Of a DNA stretch of 64,000 nucleotides, positions 34,501 through 46,000 are shown piece by piece. This DNA comes from Kryptolebias marmoratus (lineage: Eukaryota > Chordata > Actinopteri > Cyprinodontiformes > Rivulidae). A program made the position numbers and the translations under genes. The stretch's first letter is position 1, and each line of letters begins with the position of its first letter. The notes under the pieces were generated by a model that worked only from the letters and a program-made list of their open reading frames with translations, did no database searches and was not told the DNA's origin. The stretch lies in assembly GCF_001649575.2 (NCBI RefSeq), contig NC_051450.1, positions 8,170,463-8,234,462 on the forward strand. The letters run 5' to 3'.

Positions 34501-37417
34501 TTTAATTTTTTTTTTTTTTTAATTAAAAATTAAAAAGACAGGTAATCCCGAGCGCAGCGGTTGTTCAGCCTGAGGCAAACGGACTTCATGACAACCTGTG
34601 TGAACGCTATGTCCAAAACAAAGTTCTCCAAATGCAGCAAAAACTTAAATTTCTTAAAGCTTTAAACCAACAAATTAAACACAAGCTGAAAGTAAATAAA
34701 GTTTAACTTTGACGTCAGCACAGACGAGTTAAGAAGTGGCCACAGCAAAGAAATACAGAATTTTCTTATTATTTTTTTTTAGCGTTTTAGACATTTAAGG
34801 ATCTGTACAGAAAAAAATAATGTGTATTAAAAGTCTCATCATAAAGGGCACATCTTTAACCGAAAGCTCGGGTTATACGGCGGAAAAAAGAAAACAAAAG
34901 CTGAATATTTTTAGAATTTCCAACTACCAGCATTAGGACGGTTTGTCAATTTTTCAACCTAAAAAATAATCATCAGTCAGAATTAATTCAGGACGTCGTC
35001 ATTGACAGACAGGCCTGGATGAAGATGTCCCCTTAACGGTAGCGAGACCAAATATTTATCGAATACGGAGTAAATGCCCTTCGAAAGGATTGGTCCAAAA
35101 CTGGAGTCAGATAACTGTCAGTCTGTCTGAGCTGTTTATGAAAATGTTTTAAGTGGCGTGTGAAGCTCCATGGTTCCTTCAGCAGGACCGACCTCATCCT
35201 CGGGGATTTCCAGGAGCGTGTCGGAGTGTGTGTGCTTGACCGGAGATCCTAACCGGAGAATGTCCGGAAGGGAAAGATGTGTTAAAAATCAGAAGCTGAC
35301 GTGTTCCAAATAGTCTGTTAGTTATGAAGGAAGCTTATTTTATTGTCCGAGTTGACAACGAAGTTAAAAAATAAACAAGTTTTGCTTGATATTTACTAAA
35401 TAAAAGAGTACAGAGGAGTGATCTGTATCCTGCTGAAAGCGTTTGAATCTGACGACAATTTTCACCACTTTCTTTAAATAAACTGCAACTATTACCTTCC
35501 GCCTATTTAGTAATAATAAAAAGCAAAACTAGAAGCACTCGGAGAGCTCAAACCTCCCACCAAGGCCACAGCGTGATTAAAAAACAGCGCCATCCGGATT
35601 ACAATCTGGATGAGCGCCATATTTTAATCCGTTGTTTTTTGGGACAACCCTAACATTTCCTGAAGATTTCCTCCAAATCTGTTCATTAATTTTTACCTGA
35701 TCTTTGCTGACAGACAGATACACAACTGAAAACAGAACCTCCTTGGTTGAGGAAACAGAAGGGTCACATGTAGGAGCAGAGACGAGTTTTTAACAGAGGG
35801 GTTACATGTGACCTTGACCTTTGACCTTGAAATCAACAGGCATCATCTTTGACCCATGAGGCGTCCGGCTGTGCAGTTTGACATTCCTACATGACACAGC
35901 TGCACAATTAGAGCACGAGGTCAACTGTGAGGTTGACCTTTGACCCCATGAACCTTGAAATCAATGGTGATCACCCTCTGACCAAAGAGGTGTCCAGCTG
36001 TGCAGTTTAATTCTTCGTTACGTGATTGAATAGTTAGAGCACAAAGTAATCTGTGATTTTAACCTGGAAATCAACAGTGATCACCCCTTGACTCATGAGG
36101 TGTCCTGCTGTGAAGTTTGACATTCCTGAAAATCTGTTCCTAACTTTTTGAGTAATTTTGTAAGCAGACAAACAAAAACAGATGGGAGTTTGGTGCTTTT
36201 TTGTTTTGTTGTTGTTTTGCTGAATAAAAATCTAATTTCCCTCAAAGTTGTGGCAACTTAGAAACTCTTGCTCTCGTCTCACAATAAAAGTCAACTTTTA
36301 GGTTAAACCAAATCTTAAAAAAATAAAATATTTATGATCTGCGTGTACGTTGTAGATGAGGTGAAACAGTCGATCACAGAATTCTTTTTATCAAGACCTG
36401 AACCTGTCGTTGGTCACATCGTGGCTTAGATTTTGTTTCCGTCTTCATGGGGAATACTCTTCTTCCTCGGCACCTATTTGTTGTGGTGTACCTCAAGGGT
36501 CCTATTTTGGGTCCTGTTCTTTTTTTCTTTATATACGCTTCCTGTGGGTTCAAGGTTCAGAAAGTGGAACATTTGAGGACATCCAATTTTATTTCCCTTT
36601 TAAACCGGATGTCTCTGTTTAACTGTCTACAGGACGGTTTGACCCCGAATGAAAACAAGACTGAAATGATCGTACTTGGAGATCCTCCTCCTCCTCAGTG
36701 AGTTCGCTGATATCCTCGGCTCTCTGACTCCTCGTTGTTCCTCCACTGTCAGAGATCTTTTTAGACCTTTTTATTATTTGAGAACCAAGTATCCACAGTT
36801 GTCAAAACCACTTTTTATCAGTTACGTCAAATTACCAAAGCAAGATCTAACTTTCCTCCAAAACACCTCAAAACTCTTGTCCATGCCTTCGCCGCCTCGA
36901 GACCGGACGGCTGCAGTTCTCTATATGTCTGTCTTTCCCAAACGTCTGTCCATCGCCTGCAGTTAGTCCTGAACGCCGCTGCTCGTCTTTTAACACGTAC
37001 CAGAAGGCAGGACCACATCCCCCCAGTTTCAGCAGATTTACATCGGCTGCCCGTTTGTTTTCATATCCACTTTAAGATTCTTTTACTCCCTTTTTAAACA
37101 TTTTCCATGTGTCGGCACCACTGCATTCAACTGAACTTCTTGACTTTTCTAAGCCTAACGGAGCACTGAGATCTTCCAGCCAGAAGCTCTTAGTGCAGCT
37201 GAGGGCTAAATTAAAGCTCAGAGGGGATCGGCCCCCCGACTCTGGAACAAGGGGCCCCATGACGTTCGTACTCCAGTCTTTTAAATCCTGCCTGAAAATT
37301 CAATTTTTTATATTGACTTTTAAGTCGAGTTTAGTCTGAGTTCCATCGGATCCTTTATGTTCCATTTTTTCCGTTTTATTTAGTTTTTAACCCATTTTTA
37401 CTGCACCTGTTGGTTTT
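31557..37417 (+). repeat. 5.86 kb duplicated block, copy B (right of gap)
   Basis: Identical to 25494-31353 apart from one extra T in a homopolymer. Its right end continues without a break into unique sequence (37418 onward), whereas copy A continues without a break on its left. Merging the two would leave one normal AVL9 3' end and remove about 6.06 kb from the window. Confidence 0.95.
31862..32183 (+). pseudogene. Second copy of AVL9 exons 15 and 16 (likely assembly duplicate)
   Basis: Exon 15 duplicate at 31862-31950 and exon 16 duplicate at 32050-32183, including the same stop codon and splice borders as 25798-26119. No other AVL9 exon is repeated, so this is not a second gene. If real it would be a partial tandem duplication; more likely it is the artefact described for the block. 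An annotation pipeline could wrongly report a truncated AVL9 paralogue here. Confidence 0.9.
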
Positions 37418-37570
37418 TTGGCTGTCTTTTTAATTTATTTTATTGGCGATTTTCCTCTTTGTTTTTAACCTCCTTGTGAATCCCTGTGGTTAACGTTTAT
37501 AAATTTAATTATCACTCATCACAAGCTATGGAACCAAAGCCATTAAAATGTTTCCCTGAACCCTGATTCT
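36370..37570 (+). mobile_element. L2-like LINE, copy B with complete 3' end
   Basis: The same decayed reverse-transcriptase pieces as at 30306-31353. It then continues through a non-coding tail with TTTTTAACCTCCTTGTGAATCC, AAAGCCATTAAAATGTTTCC and CTGAACCCTGATTCTGAAATG. It is the same locus as copy A if the duplication is an artefact. Confidence 0.7.
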
Positions 37571-40018
37571 GAAATGTGGGTCTGCGCTCAATGTAAACAA
37601 AGCACTCAGCTGTGTCGGCTGGAAGCTCACCTGCCTACTTTAAATAAGTAAATACGTACAATCCACAGCTGTCGCCATTGTTGACCTATTCTCCGTCACT
37701 TTGGCTGTTTCCATAGGTAAACAGATGCAGCAATTTACAAAGTTTGCTTCCAAAACTCCAATTTAAAGATGCATTAACCACCAAGGAGCCAAATATCTCA
37801 GACTGTTTATTACTGAAGGTCTTCTTGTCACGACGTTGCAATGAGTCCCTTTAAGCTGCAGCTTTTATCGTTTTATATTTGTGAAACATTTACATTAAGA
37901 ATATGTCAGCATGTTGCCCGGCATGTTAACATTTCCTGAAATAGATGTCCGAGACCACAGCGGCAGTCGAAACAAACCAAACACAGGAGTCCATTTCCAG
38001 AACGTTTTTGGTATGGGTTTTTTTTAATAAATTAACGTTCATCCAAAATACAGTGCCAAAGGAAAATGATGCATCCAAACATGCTAGTTAAAGTTTGCCA
38101 TGAAGCACCTGTGCTCATGTCTTTAAAGATATGAGCCCCCCCCCCCACGCACACACGCGCACACACACACAAACACACGTGTCCCGCCCTGACCCACCCC
38201 TCTCCACTGATACCAGCGGTTGTCGGAGATAACGCCTGAAGCCCGAACCCTGGGCCGGCCCTCTCCTTCCGCAACCAATCAGCAGCAAGGATTTCTCAAT
38301 AGTCACTCAGAAAAATGTAATCCGATAAGAAAACGGTGATCTACCCACAATCACACTACAGTAATGTCCAATATTAAATTAAAAAGAACAAAAAAAAAAA
38401 AAAGACACTAATACAAAATAGACCTGGTTATTTCCCCCCTTCCACACTAAAACAGCAGTCTTAAACATATGAAAAATATATGTATTTTATTTATTTTTAT
38501 ATATTTCAGCAGCTTTTTTGAAAAAAAAAAAAAAGAAAGAAATGCATGAGCCTGGAACCTGTTACTGCGAGCAGGACAGAAACCCTGGTGGAAGGAGATG
38601 CGACGTGTCGTGACCGTGTGACAGCGGGCACGCTGAGGTGGAAACTGCTGGTTGTGTGGAAGACCCGGGCGTGGCGTGGAGGCGTGACGCGGCGCTCCGA
38701 GGCGAGGCGAGGCCGGAGCGGCGTGTGGCTGGACCTGCAGTCACTTCCTCTCTTCGAACCTCCTCCGCCTCGCGCTCGTGTCGCCCGGGCAAACCTCCGC
38801 CCGCCGCTCCTCTCGTCTGCGAGGGCCTTTAGAGGAAATACGCAGTCCTGTTTTCTAACGAATACCCTGCTGAAAACCAAGTCTCGCACCCGTGAGCCTT
38901 TTTTTTTTTTTGTAACAATACTGATAGAACACATCGCCCAGCGTCTCTCTTCGCGCCGCGGGTGACTGTCAGCTACTACTGCGCCTAATTTGAGCTCAAC
39001 ATCTGCAAAAAAAATACCGCTGTAGCCATTCTGGTGTCAGATAAGCAGTGGCGGCCATTTTGAATTTGGTTTGTAGAAGTACACCCAATCATTTACTTTC
39101 TGGAAGTTTCATTAAAATCTGTTCAATGATTCGTGAGATATTTTGCCAACTAAAGCAAATGCACGCGCAGATAAGGGCAAAAACATTATTGCCCTTTTCC
39201 CTTTGGCAGCAGGCGGCGAAAAGACAAATCCGATCAGGTAAAAATGAGCTTAATTCACTTTAGATTAGTTGCTTTTTAACTCCCATAATGATCTGGATAA
39301 GAATATTTAACTCAGATGTTTCATTTTCAAACCCGTCTGATGGAGACGCGTGAAATGTTTTCTTGAAATGCGAGCCTCCGTGTAAACTTTAGAGCCTTCG
39401 TCGTGTTTGTATCCGTCTTTGAGCTCGTTTCCACCCAGCTCGGGTGGAGCAAAGTATTCAGACGCCCCGTGTGAAATGCGCCGACCTAAAACGGTCTCCA
39501 AACCTTCGGAGAGCGAGTTTTGATTTCCCGCAGAGTAGTTCTACGTCAGTGATAAAGAGAGGAGAAAAGAGCAGGAGGGCAGAGGGAGGCTGAGGGGCCG
39601 GGCAGGGGGTCTGTAGGTGGGGTGGGGGATTTTGGTACAGTTGCTGTTACCGTTAATCTGAAGGTTTATCAGTTAAGTGCATCATCGTCCTCCTCGTCAC
39701 AAAGTTAGTTTGAGATCATCACATTGGAAAAACAGTATGACAGACATAATACCTAACAGATGTCACAACTGACAAAATAAAAACAAACAAACAAAAAAAA
39801 AAGAACCAAAACCAGAAATTGTTCAATTATTTGAATATTTGAGGGGTATCAGTTTGCTCCGAGCTCATTTTAAAGTCCAGCCATCCCTCCACAACACTTA
39901 CAAGGAACCCTTTGATTACGCCGAAGCCCCGCCCCCTCCTCCCTTTGTGTTCACGCCTCAGAGTTAGACTCCCTCGTTCCGTAGGTGAGGGTGGCGGGGG
40001 GAGGGGAGGAGCTGGGAG
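37571..40018. other. Interval between AVL9 and KBTBD2 ends; probable KBTBD2 3' UTR
   Basis: The genes converge here. On the minus strand, candidate poly(A) signals are the TTTATT-type sites near 38486 and the ATTAAA-type site near 38028. A long 3' UTR from 40018 down to about 38 kb is possible. 38560-38960 is GC- and CpG-rich, with overlapping but unconvincing ORFs on both strands. 38141-38175 is a C/(CA) run. 38965-39215 is a copy of the CTACTAC repeat. Confidence 0.45.
38965..39215 (+). repeat. Copy of the dispersed CTACTACCAC repeat near KBTBD2
   Basis: Shows CAGCTACTACTGCGCC, AGTGGCGGCCATTTTGAATT, TTTCATTAAAATCTGTTCAA, GAGATATTTTGCCAACTAAA and ATTATTGCCCTTTTCCC, matching the series at 2095-2680. 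Confidence 0.65.
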
Positions 40019-43000
40019 CTATACGTGAGGGAGGGTCACCAGCTCCCCGTCCACCTCGAACTCCTCGGCTCCGTCGGGCGAAAAGAGGTAGGTCGGGGGT
40101 TTCCAGGGGGACTCCTCCAAACAGGAGGGGTACAGTTTGCCCACGGCGCAGCGGAAGTCTTTGCCCAGGTCCCAGAGCACGCGCTCGGACACGGGCTGCC
40201 GCAGGTACCAGCGGTCCAGCTCCACGTCGTACTGGTAGATGGCGTACTTGGCACGCTCGTTCATGTGCGTCTCCCGCATGAAGATGCACAGCGAGTTGAG
40301 CAGCACCACGGCGCGCACGCAGGGGTCCGAGTAGCGCTTGGCGGGGATGTTGGCGGCCAGGCGCCACTCGTTTTTGTTCACGTCGTAGATCTCCACCGTC
40401 ACAGAGGAGCCGTCGATGGTGCTCGTCGGCATGCGGATGCCCGAGTTGCTGACCACGTGGAGCCCGCCGATGTAGAAAATCAGGTCGCCGAAGGCGGCCG
40501 CGGAGGCGAAGCAGCGGCTTGTCTTGCGCATGGCCATCTCCACCCACGTGTCCGCCCGGGGGAAGTAGCAGTACATCAGGTCGTGCGTCATCACGTAGAT
40601 GCAGTCGTGCGCCACCACCGAGGTGCTCCAGTTCCAGGCGAAGGGCAGCGGGCTCATCATGGTCCACTCGTCCTTCTCGCAGTCGTAGCGCTCCACCGTG
40701 CGCTTGTTCAGCTCGCCGCCGACGTTGTCGCCGCCGATTGCATAGATGTGGCCCTCGCAGCACACCAGCGAGGGCTTGATGCGGGCGCACAGCATCGGGG
40801 TTTTAGGCACCCAGGCGTTCTGTTGGGCGTCGAACCAGAAAAAGCTATCGACCGAGCGGAAAACGGCCTGAAACTTCCCGCTCTTGCCGTGATTGGTGAT
40901 GGAGTTTTTGAGGGGGATCTGTCCGCCGGCGATGTACACATCGTTGTCGGGGGTAACGAGGGTTCCCATCTTCTGCAGGTCTCCCGGCGGGTTGCAGAGC
41001 TTGTACACTTTCTCCGCTTGCGGGCTGTAACACACTATTGCCGTAGGCACGGACATGGACATGACGTAGCTCTTGCTTTGCGTCTCCGACATGGCCTCCA
41101 TGAAGATCAGCATCTCCTCTTTGGTCATGCCTAACCGAGGCTTGAAGAACTTGGGCATGGACTTGTAGAGGCCCTGCACCACCACCGACTTGTCATTCGG
41201 CGGGAGACCCTGGAACCAGGCGCGCTGCGTCACCTCCGACAGCGCGTCGATGCGGATCTGGCTCAGCACGGAGGACAGGTGCTGAGAGCGGGCCTCCATG
41301 TTGTACTCCAGCCACAGCATGGCCGCCTCGCGCACCGTCTCCTCCTTCTCCACGTTGAGGTTGTCGCTGCTCAGCACGTCGACGAGCAGCTCGTGGGAGA
41401 GCTGCAGGAAGGCCTCCTGGCGGTACACCCGGGGGAACTTGTGCTCCACCATGCGCTTGGCACTCTGCTTCAGCTCGCTGCAGCTGAAAAGGTCGCCGAT
41501 GCTCAGCATGCGCACGCAGTTCTCAGCGTTTATCTTCTTCACCAGGTAGTCCCGGCACTGCAGCAAGACATCCTCCACCTGACGGGGATGACAGTCAGAT
41601 TAAAACGCTTCTCTGTGCACCAAATAAATCAATTTGCAGCCACCTAACATCCTTAAATCAAGACCTGAAAAGCAGTAACACATAGGTTTTTATACAAAAT
41701 AATAAATAGTAAAACATGACTCACAATGAGAAGGATTTCCTACAATGGATTAATGCACATTTAGTTCCCAGGAACGAACAATTAAGCACAACTATGTCGA
41801 GAAGAAGTAATCAGTCAGTCTTTTCTGCGATTTGCCCCGACGCTGACCTGTAGGAAGCAGGCGGTCTCGTAGAGCGGCTCCACCGTGCTGTCGCTGATGG
41901 CCAGGTTGCCCGTGTAGGCGTAGGTGATGATGATCTTCAGCGTGGCGGGGTCCACGTTTCGGAGATGGACGTGCGTCTGCTTGCTCTCGCTGAGGCCGCT
42001 CATGAACATCGCCCTGCGGGAGAGACGGCGACGGAACCAAGAAAACTTCCGGTCAAAATCAAAGTTAAGCTGGAGCTGAAGGGAGTTTCCCCACGTCTAC
42101 AACTTTGTTTTGACCCACCCGAGGCTCTTCATTTAGTATTTAACTAGATAAATAAAAACAAACAAAAGCAAAGGTTTGTCCAAATCAGGACATGAAATCA
42201 GGGGTATGAAGCAAGACATTCGTGATGTTTGTTTTACTACATAAGTGGATCGTTGAAATGAACGGTTAGTAACAGACTGGAACCTGTTAACGTGTCGCTC
42301 ATGTTGGTTCAAACTGGAGCTCCTCATCGTGCTCTCCAGGGCGCAAACAGAGTGTTAGGTGTAGTGCTGGGCGATATAACGATACATATCGTGGGGACGA
42401 TAGAAAAGTGTTTATCGTGATATATTTTCTTCTATCGTCTCTATCGTTTCTATCATAATTGTATCAATGATTCATGTAAATATTTCATAACGTAGGCTAC
42501 GGCGAATGTATTAGTGTTTCACTTTGCATACATTCAGTTTATATAAGTGATAATTTAGAAGAAAAAATAACTATTTTGCAAAGCACCTCCGTTTTGCGAC
42601 ATGACGCTGCTTTACGGCAGCGGCTTTCTGTGCGGCCCGGTGTTTTCACCATAAGTGCTGAAAGATGGAGACGCAGGAAGTATCAAACTCGAGGTCGCAA
42701 CAAGTAGAGACAGCTGACAGGCAGCCCAAGAAGAAAGACTTTTACCAAAACGAGGGGGGACGTCTGTGATTTGGTTCAAGAAGTCCGACACGGAGCAGAA
42801 AAAGGTCATATGCTAACTCTGCTAATGCTAACGCTAACTCTGCTAATGCTAATGCTAACTCTGCTATGAGACTGTTTTCTCATCTGACCCCATCACAACA
42901 AACCTCTTCTATCACTTAAAGAAGAACCACGAAAAAGAATATTTAACAATCCAAAAAGTGCAAACAAACAAGTTGTAAAAGAGTCGGGGAAAGTTGCGAA

Positions 43001-46000
43001 AAGTGAAACTATAAGATAATGGAGTCTGTTGTCATTTGATACTGTTACGTCCTAACAGGTACATATATATTGCTGCACTAAATTGCAGCAGATCTCATTT
43101 GTGAAAGTTCAGTTAAACGTCACTTAAATAAAGCTTGAAAAAAGGTAAGAAATTAGATTATTTTTTCATACTTTTAAGAGAATAACTGACAACGTACGTA
43201 ATTGGGGTATATCGTGATATATATCATTATCGTGATATAAAATTATCCATATCGTGATATAGGATTTTTTCCATATCGCCCAGCACTAGTTAGGTGCGTG
43301 TTTCAGGAGAAGCAACAGTGGTTAAAGACACGGTTTTAGAGTCAGTTTACCGTATTTTCCGCGCTATAGGGCGCACTGTCAATGAATGGTCCGTTTTCTA
43401 ACTTTTGTCATATATATAAGGCGCACCGGACTATAAAGCAAAACAAAACAGCCCCCCTGACGTAAGCGTCAAGTATAAACGCCTCCACCGCTCGCTCAGG
43501 TCTGCGCGCCGTGCACGGAGCCCCGAGCAACTATAACTGAGCCGTAATGCTGCAAGAGCTGCGGCTTTGTAGTTTACCAAAGTCGTACTAAAACATTACG
43601 ACTTCTTACATATATAAGGCTCACTGTCGTTTCTTTTTAAGAAAATTGAAGGCTTTTAAGTGCGCCTTATAGCCCGGAAAATGCGGTACTAATTTTCACA
43701 TAAACATAGATGTAGAGGCATTAGTGGTTTCACTTTTCACCCTTTTTCCTCTGAACTCTGAAGAATATATCTGGAAATAAACAGCTGACGTTATCATAAG
43801 TGAAACGTTTGATTTGTGTATAAAACTCCAGTAATAAACATTAATCGTGTTAGCTTCTCAATGGAGTTTGTAAGCTTAAGTTGGCATCCTCGCTAACTGT
43901 TTGTGATTGGTTTATTTTTGACATGTGTTATTGTGGACTCATATAAATCAGTGTTTATTTATGTGAAATAAGCCACAGTCAGTCAGTTACAAGACTATCA
44001 AAACGCATCGATTTAGAATCGCACTACAGTCCTCTGAATCATAATCTAACTGAGATTTAATCCTGTTACTTTGATTGTCAAACCAAAATATCAACCAAAC
44101 CAATTTGTTTGATGTAGCCCACAGCATATAACCAACCCCTGACGTGTTTTACGTCAGCAGCTCAGTGACACGACCCCGGTTTGTGGCAGGATGTCTGCAA
44201 TCTGAGCGCGTTTATACGATGGTAATGGCAGAGCTTCAATGTAGAAAACCAAACATCATTTGACTCCTGCAGGTTTAAACACTTATTAAAACACAAGTGT
44301 GCGTCGCCGACTCGGAGTAAGGCTAACTTGAAGCATAAATCTGAATTTTGGGTTGAGACTTTAACTAAAACTGACTGGAAAGACTCATTATTTGACATAA
44401 TGTAATAGGTACACGTCTGGCAGTTCGTGCTGAACGGGTCCACGTCCTTCCGAGTGATAATCCGAAAGCAAAGACGGCTCATGAGCCGCGTCTCACAGAT
44501 TCCAGCTGGTCTGGAACAAGGAACCAGCGATTTATAACCTTCGGCTGCCGATGTTGGGAACGAGACCTTACCGTGGGGTGTAAACCAGGCAGGGAGTGGG
44601 TTACCGGGAATAATATAACATTTTTTAAATTATTGCCAATAATGGATTTGTCAGAAGAGAAACTTGTGAATCATAAATAAATACAAATCTTTGCTGTGAG
44701 TTTTAACCTTGTTTGCATCGCTGCTACTGTTATGGTGCGAGTTAGAAGCTAAAACGTTTGATTGAAGTAGCTCTGACTTGGAAAAACTCCAGACTGAAGA
44801 CGGAAACCTCGTCTTGAGTTACTACCAGCTCTGCTCAGCTTCTCTGACAGTTTTCCAGGAAACAGATCAGAAAAAAAAAACGAACTTTCGGGACATGGAC
44901 TGCATGGCCGACGTCAGCAGGCCGCCCACGCTTCCTCAGTGTCGGTCACCAGATCAGACCATGAGTCACGGTTTCTTAAGTATCCCTCACTCCATCGCTT
45001 TTTCAGATTTGACTCTGGCAGCCCCTCATTGGTGGAAAGTCACTGTTTCGCTCAGTAGCAGTACCTACTTGGCGGCTCATTCTCCCACCTGCTAACTGAG
45101 GAGATTTCTTCTATTTGTTGATGCTGCGTGCGGTAAAAAGAGACAAACTTCCTGTTTCTAAAATGATTGATTTTAAAGAAAACCAACCAGGAGAAAAGGA
45201 ACAACCTTTAAACAGAAATTGGAAGGTGCACATTAAGATTCAGATGGTTAACTGTGCTCCAAGATGCAGAAACATTTACAGTTTCAGAGAAAATGCAGCA
45301 AACTGACTGTTCAAAACTCAAATCAACCGATGTTTTTCTCTTATTGTGGAGGTTCAGGTAAGGATAAAATCATTTATGAGCACCGTCTTTGCGCTGTTAA
45401 AACTTAGACTGTATTCCCACCTGATAGTCCGGTGGACTCGGTCCAATTGGGGACCAAAACGTCAACATTTGTTGCATTTTCAGCTGCTGCGGTTCTCATT
45501 CACACTGCAATGGATAGATTCATCCAAACCCTTTGATCAACCTGTCCCCCCCCCCTCGCCTGTGGTGGCGCTGCAACAAGAACTACTGAAGGAAACGACA
45601 CAAAAACCTCTGAAGACACTGAGCGCAACTTCCTTCTTCTGGAAAAGTAAAAAAAATGGAATGACGTCAAATTTTTGCATTTTTAGGATTTCTGTTTTGA
45701 CCACGAGCCATTTCTCCTGCTCGTGGTAGAAACGCGTGTTTGTTTTGGTTGTATTTACCCAGAAGCCCCTGTGCTGTAGTCCACTTCCTGCTTTTGGAGT
45801 GGTCTCCGGTCCGCTTGCGCTCACATATGCATCTAAACCGCTCCAGAGTTCACGTCAACCGAACCAAGACAGAGGTTTTTAGGCGGACCAGGGTTCGATT
45901 GCGCGTTCACACCTCCCCAAACGAACCGGACTTTCTAGGCAAACAAACTAGAGTTTGATTAAAGCGGACTAAACAGAACTGGTGGGAATGCACTCTTAGA

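Noticed and set aside
31557..37417. Biological tandem duplication of the AVL9 3' end
   Set aside because: Not excluded, but both breakpoints fall at the N gap and identity is essentially complete, so an assembly artefact is far more likely.
38546..38965. Overlapping 139- and 142-codon ORFs on both strands
   Set aside because: They arise from a GC-rich patch where stops are rare. The proteins are Arg/Ala/Pro-rich with no recognisable domain.
40025..41134. 369-codon plus-strand ORF
   Set aside because: Antisense shadow of the large KBTBD2 exon; rich in His/Val/Gly as expected for a GC3-rich gene read backwards.
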